64,000 nucleotides of DNA from Pseudocolwellia sp048296855. Lineage in GTDB: Bacteria > Pseudomonadota > Gammaproteobacteria > Enterobacterales > Alteromonadaceae. This document shows, one piece after another, positions 36,734-45,997 of the stretch (position 1 is the stretch's first letter; each line of letters starts with the position of its first letter). Under the pieces are notes generated by a model. That model ran no database searches. It had not been told where the DNA came from and saw nothing but the letters and a program-made list of their open reading frames with translations. Made by a program: the position numbers and the translations under genes. The stretch is from assembly GCA_048296855.1 (NCBI GenBank), contig CP182631.1, one strand, 5' to 3'.

Positions 36734-37075
36734 ATTATTTCCCATTGATAGCGATTGGTATAAATTCTAGCCATAAAATCTTAAAACATCTTTTTATATT
36801 ATTTAAAGCCAAGAGGTCCGACCTCTTAACTATTGATTTAATTCTAACCTTTTTTTTCAAATATTCAATAAATATAACGTCTCTTAATTTGTTTACGTTG
36901 TTAAATTTTTAAATATTAAATGAAAAACTTACTTACAAATTGAGACTAGCAGTTGTTTTCTAAATGATTAACCATATATCTGTACAAACTATGAGTGCTT
37001 TATCGTTAATTTTGCAAAAATCGTTAACATTAAAGCCTTTTAACCCCAAAACTAAGAACTAATTAAGTATTCGTT
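36734..37075. other. 342-base divergent intergenic gap between fadI and the moxR operon
   Basis: Very AT-rich. It holds a 17-base perfect palindrome (36811-36827) near fadI and must hold the promoters of both operons, though no convincing -35/-10 pair could be fixed. No coding frame was seen. Confidence 0.6.
36811..36827. promoter_or_regulatory. FadR-like operator upstream of fadI-fadJ
   Basis: AAGAGGTCCGACCTCTT is a perfect 17-base palindrome with the GGTCNGACC core of the FadR operator (consensus AACTGGTCNGACCAGTT). It is 78 bases from the fadI start, a sensible place for control of beta-oxidation. The outer bases differ from the E. coli FadR consensus, so a related GntR-family regulator is possible. 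Confidence 0.65.
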
Positions 37076-38032
37076 ATGGCAATAGCACATTTCTCATCGT
37101 TAAAAGAACATTTATCTGAACAAATTATTGGACAAAAAGCATTAGTAGAAAACTTACTTATTGCTTTATTAGCTAATGGACATTTAATTGTTGAAGGTCC
37201 TCCAGGCTTAGCAAAAACTCGAGCAGTAAATGCGTTAGCAGATGGTTTAGAAGCAGACTTTCATCGTGTGCAATTTACTCCTGACTTATTGCCAGCAGAT
37301 TTAACCGGTACCGATATTTATCGTCCTGAAGATGGAACCTTTGTATTTCAACCGGGCCCACTTTTTAGGAACTTAGTATTAGCAGATGAAATTAACCGTG
37401 CGCCAGCGAAAGTACAATCAGCTTTATTAGAAGCGATGGCGGAAGGACAAATAACTGTTGGTAGAAAAACGTATCCGCTACCTGAACTTTTTCTAGTTAT
37501 GGCCACACAAAACCCTATCGAACAAGAAGGTACTTACCCTTTACCTGAAGCACAACTCGATAGATTTTTAATGCATCTTGAAATTGATTACCCCGATGCT
37601 GAAAGTGAGTTAGCTATTTTAAAACTGAATCGCGGCGAAGCCTTAAAAGAAGCTAAAAAAGCCATCAGTGTTATCTCGCAAGCCGATATTTTTTCAGCTC
37701 GCGACGAAGTCATGAAAATTCATATGGCGCCTAGTATTGAAAACTATATTGTTGATTTGATCATGGCAACTAGAGCACCTGAAAAATACGACGATAAATT
37801 AAAGCTTTGGTTAGCTTATGGCGCCAGCCCAAGGGCAACTATTGCTTTAGATCGATGTGCACGAGCCAGAGCATGGTTACATAACAGAGACTTTGTCAGC
37901 CCTGAAGATGTTCAAGCCGTATTTCATAACGTATTAAGACACCGAATTTTACTGACATACCAAGCTGAAGCTGAAGGTATAACCAGCAATCAATTACTTG
38001 ATCATTTATTAAGTTTAGTTGCTGTTGCTTAG
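37076..38032 (+). CDS. MoxR-type AAA+ ATPase
   Basis: A 318-residue cytoplasmic ATPase with Walker A GPPGLAKTRAVNA near residue 43, Walker B LVLADEINRAPAKVQ near 106, and the MoxR sensor segment MATQNPIEQEGTYPLPEAQLDRF, noted here by ATQNPIEQEGTYPLPE. MoxR ATPases act as chaperones with VWA-domain proteins. It heads a six-gene run with DUF58, DUF4381, two VWA genes and BatD, the usual arrangement of the Bat (aerotolerance-like) operon. The target of this machine is not known in these bacteria. Confidence 0.93.
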   Translation: MAIAHFSSLKEHLSEQIIGQKALVENLLIALLANGHLIVEGPPGLAKTRAVNALADGLEADFHRVQFTPDLLPADLTGTDIYRPEDGTFVFQPGPLFRNLVLADEINRAPAKVQSALLEAMAEGQITVGRKTYPLPELFLVMATQNPIEQEGTYPLPEAQLDRFLMHLEIDYPDAESELAILKLNRGEALKEAKKAISVISQADIFSARDEVMKIHMAPSIENYIVDLIMATRAPEKYDDKLKLWLAYGASPRATIALDRCARARAWLHNRDFVSPEDVQAVFHNVLRHRILLTYQAEAEGITSNQLLDHLLSLVAVA

Positions 38033-38061
38033 CCCCATTTATATAAAACAAGAAAAACATT

Positions 38062-39084
38062 ATGTGGTTTAGTCAGAAAAAACAAAAAGTAACGCAACAT
38101 AATACAACGCAAGTATTAGCGAATATACTCTCAAATGGTATTGATGTGTCAATTAATGAACTCATTCAATACCAAACGAAAACCTCACTAATTAATTTAG
38201 CCGCTCGAAAAGATCTACACGGTAAAATGTCAGGTAATTACCTTGCCCGAAGTAAAGGGCGTGGAATGGAATTTGATGAAGTAAGACACTATCAAACCGG
38301 CGACGATATTAGAGCTATTGATTGGCGAGTTACAGCGAGAACAGGCATAACCCATACAAAAGTATTTCGTGAAGAAGTAGAACGCCCCGTATTTATTGCA
38401 ACCGACTTAAGCGACAACATGCTTTTTGGTAGTCAATTGTTATTTAAATCAGTTCAAGCATCACATTTAGCAGCATTGGTTGCATGGCATGCAAAAGAAC
38501 GCGGCGACCGTATTGGCGGAATTGTGTTTAATCAGTATAAACATACGGAATTAAAGCCTCGCAGCCGCCAGCAAGGCGTTTTACATTACCTGTACTCGTT
38601 ATCAAACATTCATCAAAACACCTCTGAAGCATTATTTAATAAGCACTCAGAGAATGGTATAAACGAAAATTCAGCCCAAAAATCTTTTGATGAAAACTGT
38701 GGACGAATAAGACAGCTATCTAAACCCGGAAGTTTAATTTATTTAATTACTGATGGTAATCATTTATCGCAAGAATCACTTAGGCACTTAACCAATATAA
38801 GTCGTCATTGTGAGCTCGTTGTATGCCTGATTAGTGATCCACTTGAAGTCGAACTTCCAAAAAGTGATAAAAAAATCAATGTAGCAGTAACTGATGGTAA
38901 GAAAAAACAGCAGCTATTAATTGGCGATAAAAACTTAGCTCAAAAATACAAACAGCAAGCAGAAGAATTAACCCAAAATAAAGAAGCATTACTCGCTAAA
39001 GCGGGTGCTCGTATTTTACATTTTTCTGCTGGTACAACCTTAGAAACTCAATTAAAAAATGGGATTACGTCGTGGACCCGTTAG
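38062..39084 (+). CDS. DUF58 domain protein of the MoxR-VWA operon
   Basis: A 340-residue protein with the DUF58 signature RGMEFDEVRHYQTGDDIRA then IDWRVTARTG near residue 75, followed by a VWA-like fold (ATDLSDNM). No membrane helix is evident. Proteins of this family always accompany MoxR ATPases but have no proven activity. The end overlaps the next start by 13 bases. Confidence 0.9.
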   Translation: MWFSQKKQKVTQHNTTQVLANILSNGIDVSINELIQYQTKTSLINLAARKDLHGKMSGNYLARSKGRGMEFDEVRHYQTGDDIRAIDWRVTARTGITHTKVFREEVERPVFIATDLSDNMLFGSQLLFKSVQASHLAALVAWHAKERGDRIGGIVFNQYKHTELKPRSRQQGVLHYLYSLSNIHQNTSEALFNKHSENGINENSAQKSFDENCGRIRQLSKPGSLIYLITDGNHLSQESLRHLTNISRHCELVVCLISDPLEVELPKSDKKINVAVTDGKKKQQLLIGDKNLAQKYKQQAEELTQNKEALLAKAGARILHFSAGTTLETQLKNGITSWTR

Positions 39085-39587
39085 CACAACTGCAAGATAT
39101 TCAACTACCCGATAAAATACACAACTACCCAATTGCAATTGGTTGGTGGATTTTAGCTATTATTTGTATAGCGCTGCTCTTATTTATTAGTTTTAAAATA
39201 ATTAAAAATAAAAAGCTAAAACACTCTCAGCAGCAAGCCATATCAAAACTTAGCTCTACCGAAACAACGATAGAAGAATGTGTTACGGTACTAAAATGGG
39301 CCGCTTTACAGTATTTTCCAAGAGAAAACATTGCAAATTTATACGGCGAAGGGTTTCATTTGTTTCTACAAAATACACTGCCATTACAGCATCAAGAAAA
39401 ATTTAAAACATTAAGCGCCGACTCATTACAAAACATGTACCAAAAAAATAGCTCAGTTGAAGAGAATGATAATTTTCATCAAGCATCAATATATTGGCTG
39501 AAGCACGCATTACCTCCTAAGAACAATGTAGCTACTACAACAAATAGTTTAGCGACAAATGAAGCATTACCGGAGAGCAAATCATGA
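39072..39587 (+). CDS. DUF4381 membrane protein of the MoxR-VWA operon
   Basis: A 171-residue protein with one transmembrane helix near residues 21-43 (GWWILAIICIALLLFISF) and a cytoplasmic tail that includes LKWAALQYFPRENIANLYG, typical of DUF4381. The start is GTG at 39072, inside the DUF58 gene, and the end overlaps the next ATG by four bases. Function is unknown beyond its place in this operon. Confidence 0.88.
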   Translation: MDPLAQLQDIQLPDKIHNYPIAIGWWILAIICIALLLFISFKIIKNKKLKHSQQQAISKLSSTETTIEECVTVLKWAALQYFPRENIANLYGEGFHLFLQNTLPLQHQEKFKTLSADSLQNMYQKNSSVEENDNFHQASIYWLKHALPPKNNVATTTNSLATNEALPESKS

Positions 39588-40579
39588 TCCATTTTGAATG
39601 GCCATACCTATTTTTTGCTCTACCACTTCCCTTACTTATTTACTGGTTACCGTCAAAGAACAAATCAGAAGTTGTTCCTTTAAAGGTACCTGTATTACTC
39701 GAAGGTATGAATAGCGCTACCGCTACTACTTCAAATAAAAAAGCATCATTAATATTACTCTCTATTATTTGGATATTATTAGTGCTGGCATCTACTAGAC
39801 CACAATGGCTGGGTGAAGCAGTAAATATTCCTTCGGAAGGTCGAGAAATGATGATAGCCGTTGACCTTTCAGGCAGTATGCAAGTTGAAGATATGTCATT
39901 AAACGGTCGAGCCGTGAATCGCCTTGATATGCTCAAAGTGCTATTAGGTGACTTTATTGAAAGAAGAACAGGCGATCGCCTAGGTTTAATTCTTTTTGGT
40001 GATGATGCTTACATGCAAACGCCCATGACTTTTGACCGTAAAACCGTACAACAAATGCTCGACGAAACAGTATTAGGCTTAGTAGGTCAACAAACAGCCA
40101 TAGGTGACGCTATCGCTTTAGCAGTAAAGCGGTTTAACGAAGCAGAAGAATCTAACCGTGTTTTACTGCTACTTACCGATGGGCAAAATACCGCAGGAAA
40201 AATAACACCTGAAGAAGCATTAGAAATCGCTATTGCTAAAGATGTTACCATCTACTCAATTGGTATAGGGGCTGATGTTATGCTTCAACAGTCTATTTTT
40301 GGTACTCGACAAGTTAACCCTTCAAGCGACTTAGATGAAAAATCTCTTAAAAATATGGCCGAAAAAACAAATGGGCATTATTTTAGAGCGAGAAGCAGCG
40401 CTGATTTAGCACAAATTTATCAATTACTCGATACACTAGAACCCGTAGAACAAGACCAAAAACAAATGCGCCCTCTTAGCGCTTTATACTACTGGCCTTT
40501 AGGCATAGCACTGGCTTTATGCTTTATTTACTTAAGTTTAATAAATATTACTTCTCGCATATCAAATAGGAGTATCTAG
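39584..40579 (+). CDS. VWA-domain membrane protein, BatA-like
   Basis: A 331-residue protein with an N-terminal membrane segment pair (residues about 5-20 and 58-75), a von Willebrand A domain and a C-terminal helix (YYWPLGIALALCFIYLSL). The metal site DxSxS is intact as AVDLSGSMQ near residue 91. Such domains bind Mg2+ and partner proteins in the periplasm. It overlaps the DUF4381 gene by four bases and the next VWA gene begins two bases after its stop. Confidence 0.92.
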   Translation: MIHFEWPYLFFALPLPLLIYWLPSKNKSEVVPLKVPVLLEGMNSATATTSNKKASLILLSIIWILLVLASTRPQWLGEAVNIPSEGREMMIAVDLSGSMQVEDMSLNGRAVNRLDMLKVLLGDFIERRTGDRLGLILFGDDAYMQTPMTFDRKTVQQMLDETVLGLVGQQTAIGDAIALAVKRFNEAEESNRVLLLLTDGQNTAGKITPEEALEIAIAKDVTIYSIGIGADVMLQQSIFGTRQVNPSSDLDEKSLKNMAEKTNGHYFRARSSADLAQIYQLLDTLEPVEQDQKQMRPLSALYYWPLGIALALCFIYLSLINITSRISNRSI

Positions 40580-40580
40580 C

Positions 40581-42491
40581 ATGGCTGATTTCCACTTTAT
40601 TCGTCCCTATTGGTTTTTAGCACTTATTGCGCTATTTATTGCCCTTTATTTATTAAAAAAAATGAGAATAAGCCAATCAGGTTGGCAAGGTTTATTACCT
40701 AAACATTTAGCTAATGTATTAATTAAAAACGCTCAAGAAAGTAAACCACTTTCATTAATTATACCTTTTATTATTGGGCTATTAGCCATTATCTCGATGG
40801 CAGGTCCTAGTTGGCAAAAACTTCCTCAACCTGTATACCAACTCGCTCGTGGCTCGGTATTGATCATGGATATGTCTTATTCAATGTATTCAACTGACTT
40901 ATCACCCAACAGGCTAACGCGAGCACGTTATAAAGCGATAGATTTACTCGATAATATTAACGAAGGCGAGATGGGCCTAATAGCCTACGCTGGTGATGCT
41001 TTTATAATAAGCCCGTTAACGGAAGATATTAATAATATAAAACTATTACTCCCCTCTCTTTCTCCCGAACTTATGCCAGAGTTAGGAAGTGATCCTATGA
41101 GAGCACTCACTCTTGCCGATGAAATGTTAAAAAATGCAGGACATATAGACGGAGATATTTATTGGTTTACTGACGGTATTGAAAACAGCGAAATTCAAGA
41201 TATTACCGAGTGGTCTAGAAACCATACCTATCGATTAAATATTTTAGGCGTAGGCACAAAAAACGGTGCGCCAATTAAATTAAGCAATGGCGAATTTATG
41301 AAAGACAACAATGGCGCTATCGTTGTTCCTAAATTAAAAGGTAATTCACTAAAAGGTTTAGCTGAACGCGGTAACGGCCAATACGTTAAATTACAAACTA
41401 ACAGTGACGATATTAAAAAATTACTTAAAAATGCCAATAGTTTATCCGATAACAAAGAAACTGAGAAAAAGGAAAGCTCCAATACAGGAGACCAATGGGA
41501 AGAAGCTGGTCCTTATATTATTCTCATTATTTTACCCTTCGTATTAATGTATTTTAGACGAGGCCGATTACTCGCTTTATTTCCGCTAGCTATACTATTA
41601 ACTCCTACAGACCAAGTCTACGCAGATGTTTGGGATGACTTATGGAAAACTAAAAATCAACAAGCACAAGCAAAGTTTGATCAAAAACAATACAAAGAAG
41701 CCGCAGAACAATTTAATGATCCGCTTTGGCAAGGCAGTGCTCAATACAAAGCTGGAAACTTTGAAGAAGCCTTAAAATCATTTCAACAAAGTGATACAGC
41801 CCAAGCCCTATACAACCAAGGCAATGCTTTAGCAAAATTGAATAAACTCGATGAAGCAATACAGCATTACGAAAAAGCACTCGAAAAAGATCCAAATCTT
41901 GAAAGTGCTAAAGCCAATAAAGCGTTGATCGAAAAACTAAAAGAACAGCAACAACAATCAGATCAAAATCAAAAAGGTGATAATCAAGAAGAAAAAGATG
42001 GCGATCAAGAGCAATCAGAACAAGAAAGCCAGAATAGTGAAAATAATCAAGATAATAACGAAAACAGTGAAAATCAGCAGCAAGGTGATCAACAAAATAG
42101 CCAGCAGCAAAACGACCAACAAAATGGTGAACAAGATGACTCGCAATCGCAAAATGAAGAAAGCGATGAAACAGATTCAGAGCAAACAGAAGAACAAAAC
42201 CAATCTGAACAAAACGAATCTGAACAGGAGTCAGAAGAAAGCAAAAATAACGAGCAATCTCAAAGCGTAGCCGAACAAGAAGGTGAAAACGATTCAGAAC
42301 AAACTGAAGAACAAAAAGCACAAGCAATTAGAACAGCTGAAAAACTCGCTCAAGAATCGGAACAAAAACATCAACAAATATTAAATAAAGTGACTGACGA
42401 CCCTTACCAATTATTACGCAATAAAATGCAATTGGAATACAAAAAACGTCGTCAAAACAGAAGTAATTTAGGAGCAACTAAAAAGTGGTAA
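40581..42491 (+). CDS. VWA and TPR membrane protein, BatB-BatC fusion type
   Basis: A 636-residue protein. Membrane segments near 10-25 and 58-76 flank the start of a VWA domain with DMSYSM as its DxSxS motif (about residue 97). A further helix pair near 308-350 leads to TPR units (about 360-460; AQALYNQGNALAKLNKLDEA). Residues about 455-590 are a low-complexity tract of Q, E, N, D and S. BatB and BatC are separate genes in Bacteroides; here they are one protein, as is common in Gammaproteobacteria. The TPR and acidic tail probably lie in the periplasm. The stop overlaps the BatD start by seven bases. Confidence 0.9.
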   Translation: MADFHFIRPYWFLALIALFIALYLLKKMRISQSGWQGLLPKHLANVLIKNAQESKPLSLIIPFIIGLLAIISMAGPSWQKLPQPVYQLARGSVLIMDMSYSMYSTDLSPNRLTRARYKAIDLLDNINEGEMGLIAYAGDAFIISPLTEDINNIKLLLPSLSPELMPELGSDPMRALTLADEMLKNAGHIDGDIYWFTDGIENSEIQDITEWSRNHTYRLNILGVGTKNGAPIKLSNGEFMKDNNGAIVVPKLKGNSLKGLAERGNGQYVKLQTNSDDIKKLLKNANSLSDNKETEKKESSNTGDQWEEAGPYIILIILPFVLMYFRRGRLLALFPLAILLTPTDQVYADVWDDLWKTKNQQAQAKFDQKQYKEAAEQFNDPLWQGSAQYKAGNFEEALKSFQQSDTAQALYNQGNALAKLNKLDEAIQHYEKALEKDPNLESAKANKALIEKLKEQQQQSDQNQKGDNQEEKDGDQEQSEQESQNSENNQDNNENSENQQQGDQQNSQQQNDQQNGEQDDSQSQNEESDETDSEQTEEQNQSEQNESEQESEESKNNEQSQSVAEQEGENDSEQTEEQKAQAIRTAEKLAQESEQKHQQILNKVTDDPYQLLRNKMQLEYKKRRQNRSNLGATKKW

Positions 42492-44176
42492 TAAATTTTA
42501 TTCGTTTAATAGCTTTATCAACATTAACAAGCTTATTACTTATTCAGTCAGCTTTTGCATTAACGCAAGTCACAGCTACAGTTGATAAAAATCCAGTAAT
42601 GGAGAAAGAATCCTTTATTTTAGAAGTTACTGCTGATGACGATGTTGATACCAATGCATTAGATACGTCTCCCCTGCTGAAAGATTTTATTGTTGGGCGA
42701 ACATCAGTAAGCTCACAAACCAGTATGGTTAATTTTAATACCACGCGCACAACAAAATGGACAACAGTTCTTATTGCTCGTACAGCAGGTAATTTTACTA
42801 TTCCAGCGTTAACGGTAGAATCCTTATCTACCCGCCCTATCTCATTAGAAGTACTAAAAACAAGTAATCAAACAACGTCAGCTTCTCAAGATATTTTTAT
42901 TACCACAGAGGTTTCATCAAAAGAAGTTTACGTACAAGAACAGCTCACCTTAACTATCAAGCTTCACTTTGCTGCAGAATTAAAACGTGGCAGCTTATCA
43001 GAACCGACTTTAGATGGCGCATCAATCACTCAAATAGGTAAAGATAAAGAAAGTGATACCATCATCAACGGTAAAAGATATCGCGTTATTGAACGAAATT
43101 ATGCAATCAACCCACAAAACAGTGGTGAATTTATTATAAAAACACCAGTTTTTTCTGGTGAAATCATCTCACAAACAAATCGTAGAAGTAATTTTTTAAG
43201 CTTTGCTGACACTAAACCCGTCAGTGCGCTAGGCGAAGATATTAACTTAACAGTCAAACCTATTCCTGATAACTATCAAGGCTTTTGGTTACCTAGTGAA
43301 ATACTCACCTTACACCAAGAATGGCAACCTAATAACGAAAGTTTCATGGTAGGCGAGCCAATAACAAGAACAGTAATATTGACGGCCGCAGGCCTATCTG
43401 AAGAGCAACTACCCAAAATTGAAATGAGTGTTCCATCAGGAATAAAAGTTTATCCTGATCAAGCCGAACTTCATACCGGTATGAATAACAACAAGTTGGT
43501 CAGCCAGAAAAAACAAAATTTTGCACTCGTTGCAAGTAAAGTAGGAACTTATCAGTTACCTGAAATTCGTATTCCTTGGTGGAATACCGTCACCAATAAA
43601 ATGCAATATGCGGTTATTCCAGCAAAAAACATAACCATTACTCCTAATGAAGAAATGGCTAATGATAAACAAAATAACAACGTAACCAATAACACTGCAC
43701 AAGCTATCCCTACAACGGTTAATGAAAATAAACCATTAGAAACTAAAACCGTTATAGTTAAAGAAGCCTCGTGGCTACAATGGCTATTTTTAGCCCTTTG
43801 GTTACTAACCTCCTTTGCTTGGTTAATCTCTTCATTTAATAAAAAGAAGAAAAACACTAAAACAATAAAAACAGTCACTCAAAATAGTTATAAAGCTTTA
43901 CTTAATGCGTGTGACAAAAATAACGGAGAAGAAGCTCTACAACTTATTGTGCCATGGAGTATAGAGTTATTTTCTAATCCGAACATTTCAACATTAGAAG
44001 ACGCGAAAAACATTATTAATCAAGCCGAATTTAACCAAGCAGTAGCTGATGTGCAACAATGCTTTTATGGTAAAACAGCGCAAAATTGGAATGGTAGTAC
44101 ATTAAAATCACTTATTGTCGATATCAATAAACACCCTAGTAACACTCAAAGCCAGACAATAACACTCAATCCGTAA
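42485..44176 (+). CDS. BatD family protein
   Basis: A 563-residue protein with a signal peptide (about 1-25, ending SAFA), a large periplasmic region of beta-sandwich repeats (QVTATVDKNPVMEKESFIL is typical of BatD), a membrane helix near 427-445 and a short cytoplasmic tail. BatD is the last gene of the operon and is thought to interact with BatA and BatB. The start is GTG at 42485. A 12-bp hairpin follows. Confidence 0.9.
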   Translation: MVINFIRLIALSTLTSLLLIQSAFALTQVTATVDKNPVMEKESFILEVTADDDVDTNALDTSPLLKDFIVGRTSVSSQTSMVNFNTTRTTKWTTVLIARTAGNFTIPALTVESLSTRPISLEVLKTSNQTTSASQDIFITTEVSSKEVYVQEQLTLTIKLHFAAELKRGSLSEPTLDGASITQIGKDKESDTIINGKRYRVIERNYAINPQNSGEFIIKTPVFSGEIISQTNRRSNFLSFADTKPVSALGEDINLTVKPIPDNYQGFWLPSEILTLHQEWQPNNESFMVGEPITRTVILTAAGLSEEQLPKIEMSVPSGIKVYPDQAELHTGMNNNKLVSQKKQNFALVASKVGTYQLPEIRIPWWNTVTNKMQYAVIPAKNITITPNEEMANDKQNNNVTNNTAQAIPTTVNENKPLETKTVIVKEASWLQWLFLALWLLTSFAWLISSFNKKKKNTKTIKTVTQNSYKALLNACDKNNGEEALQLIVPWSIELFSNPNISTLEDAKNIINQAEFNQAVADVQQCFYGKTAQNWNGSTLKSLIVDINKHPSNTQSQTITLNP

Positions 44177-44182
44177 TACTCC

Positions 44183-44214
44183 CCCCTATCTTTTATCAAT
44201 CCAAAAGATAGGGG
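44183..44214 (+). terminator. hairpin after the Bat operon
   Basis: A perfect 12-bp stem (CCCCTATCTTTT with its complement) and eight-base loop, seven bases after the BatD stop. No T tract follows the right arm, so it may instead stabilise the transcript end. Confidence 0.6.
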
Positions 44215-44264
44215 TTCGCAAAATCACGCAAAAATGTCATAGTAGCCCCCAGCTATCCTTTGTT

Positions 44265-44320
44265 ATCCCCGTTACCATTCAAGATACGTATTTCAAAATA
44301 TCTTGATTAGTAACGGGTAT
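44265..44320. repeat. short palindromic repeat unit, copy 2 (56 bp)
   Basis: Left arm ATCCCCGTTACCATTCAAGA, right arm TCTTGATTAGTAACGGGTAT, centre TACGTATTTCAAAATA. It is the same unit as at 12326-12380 and the ends of 20666-21023. It lies 26 bases before the sigma-factor start and could fold in the leader mRNA. Confidence 0.75.
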
Positions 44321-44346
44321 AGAAACCACCTTATAAAATTATTTGA

Positions 44347-44916
44347 ATGATAAAAAAACTATTTGGAAATAAAAAAGCTTCCTCTCAGGTCTCTTCTAAC
44401 ATGACTACTAAACAAGTTAGATACGAAGCACTCGTTAAAGCTCTTCATGCCGATATATATCGTTATGCATACTGGTTATGTCACGAAAAACAAGTCGCAG
44501 AAGACCTAGTGCAAGAAACCTTTTTACGTGCTTGGCGCGCTTTAGATTCGTTAAAAGATGAAAAAGCAGCTAAGTCTTGGCTGATCACTATTTTAAGACG
44601 TGAAAACGCTCGTCGTTTCGAACGAAAACGTTTCGATATGAGTGAATACGAAGAAGCCACGATAACAGATACCCAATCGATTAGTTCTGAGCAAGATATT
44701 GAAAATCATTGGTTACGTGAAAAGATTGGCTCACTTCCAGAAGAATACAGAGAACCTCTAGTTTTACAGGTGATAGGTGGTTTTAGCGGAGAAGAAATTG
44801 CAGGCCTTCTATCTTTAAACAAGAACACAGTAATGACACGCTTATTCAGAGCAAGAAATCAGCTGAAAGAAGCATTAGAAAAAGAACCAGAAGTACGAGG
44901 TACATACAATGGATGA
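44347..44916 (+). CDS. ECF sigma factor
   Basis: A 189-residue RNA polymerase sigma factor of the sigma-70 extracytoplasmic-function class. Region 2 holds DIYRYAYWLCHEKQVAEDLV and QETFLRAWRALDSL; region 4 holds LPEEYREPLVLQVIGGFSGE and EEIAGLLSLNKNTVMTRLFRA. The last eight bases overlap the next gene, which is a DUF3379-type protein. This sigma-DUF3379 pair is common in Alteromonadales, where the second protein is taken to be the anti-sigma factor. The regulon cannot be told from the window. A second start at residue 19 (MTTKQVRYEA) is possible; neither has a clear ribosome site. Confidence 0.9.
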   Translation: MIKKLFGNKKASSQVSSNMTTKQVRYEALVKALHADIYRYAYWLCHEKQVAEDLVQETFLRAWRALDSLKDEKAAKSWLITILRRENARRFERKRFDMSEYEEATITDTQSISSEQDIENHWLREKIGSLPEEYREPLVLQVIGGFSGEEIAGLLSLNKNTVMTRLFRARNQLKEALEKEPEVRGTYNG

Positions 44917-45621
44917 TTTGCAGTTTAGACGAAATATATACGCAGATCCTCAATGCGCAGACGAAGATATTATTAACGCAAAAGCGTCAGATCCTAGTAA
45001 ACAAAAATTTGCTAGAGAAATAGAGCTATTGGATCAACAAATATTAAACGCACTTAAAGTGCCTGTTCCTGATGATATGGCGCAAAAACTTATTTTACGC
45101 CAAGCGCTCGATAGTCATCAGCAGCAAAAAAGAAAAAAAGAATTCATTTAGCTTTAGCGGCATCAGTAGCGTTTGCTATGGGATTAACCATTAACTTCAT
45201 GCAATTTTCAAACGCTTATACAAATATGGGTGACTATGCGTTTGCACATACAGCTCATGAAGCTGAATATTTTTCGAATAATGACGAAGCCACAGTTACC
45301 CTAGCCTCATTAAACAAGAAAATGGCTTCGTTTCATGGTAATTTTTCAGACAAACTAGGTAACTTGATTTTTGCGGATTACTGTCGCTTTGATGGGATGA
45401 AAAGCTTACATTTAGTCTATAAAGGTGAAAACTCACCAGTTAACGTTTTTATTATCCCTAAAAGTGAGCATTTAGCCTTTATTAATAGTTTTTCTAATCA
45501 ACAGCTAAACGGGAAGTCTCTACAGTTTAAAGAGGCTGATATTATTGTTGTAGGCGATAAAACCGAGTCATTACAAAAATGGCAGGAAAATATAAAATCG
45601 AATGTAACTTGGTCAATCTAA
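44909..45621 (+). CDS. DUF3379-type anti-sigma protein, split by a -1 frame change
   Basis: The N-terminal 80 residues (44909-45151, MDDLQFRRNIYADPQC to KRKKEFI) and a second frame (ATG at 45178, 147 residues) together make one DUF3379 protein. A shift of -1 at the A run 45133-45139 joins them as QQQKRKKRIHLALAASVAF with no lost residue, and the junction restores the single membrane helix (HLALAASVAFAMGLTINFM). Without the shift the product stops after ten bases and is a soluble cytoplasmic domain only. The first part overlaps the sigma gene by eight bases. A real frameshift mutation, an assembly error in the homopolymer, or programmed frameshifting would all give this picture. Confidence 0.8.
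45133..45139 (+). promoter_or_regulatory. candidate -1 slippery heptamer A_AAA_AAA
   Basis: In the reading frame of 44909 the run is divided A-AAA-AAA, followed by G, the correct phase for tandem -1 slippage by two lysyl-tRNAs. The zero frame stops at TAG (45149-45151). No strong downstream pseudoknot or upstream internal Shine-Dalgarno was found; only a 4-bp TAGC-GTTT-GCTA hairpin follows. Confidence 0.45.
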
Positions 45622-45997
45622 TTTTTTGATTATTAGTTATAAAAAAGGTCAACAGCCCCTAGTCTCTCAATATTGATGTTTTTGTGTATAACAAGGCGAA
45701 TTTAGGCATAAAAATATCTTGTTGAGTAACTTTGCTTATCCCGAGCTGAGGTTAATTATACAATTGAGTAAGCTATTATTAATAATATGACTTTTAAACA
45801 AAAAAAGTAAAAAAATTAATGAAATAAGTTACTAATTCAAATATATTCTTATTACTCGTTAAAATCTCTAAGTAAATCACTTTTTTACTTATTTTTTAAT
45901 CTTCCTAGGCAAAATTTTGGATCTCAGTGTATAGTTTCTCTGTAGAGGAAAATTTTTCAGAGTAATTAGGACTAATAAATAGAATACTAGGAGTAAT
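45622..45997. other. 376-base intergenic gap before the EAL-HDOD gene
   Basis: AT-rich. It holds one arm of dispersed repeat family 2 (45735-45755) and just before the next gene a weak hairpin in CTCTGTAGAGGAAAATTTTTC. No riboswitch or coding frame was recognised. Confidence 0.55.
45735..45755. repeat. dispersed repeat arm, family 2 (divergent copy)
   Basis: CTTATCCCGAGCTGAGGTTA then A; compare CTTAAACCGAGTTCAGGTTA at 57682. No clear opposite arm nearby. Confidence 0.45.

Noticed and set aside
41908..42327. A 139-codon minus-strand hydrophobic frame
   Set aside because: It is the mirror of the Gln/Glu-rich tract, whose CAA and GAA codons read as Leu and Phe on the other strand.
45900..45997. 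Cyclic di-GMP riboswitch before the EAL-HDOD gene
   Set aside because: The leader has only a weak hairpin and lacks the conserved GEMM core.
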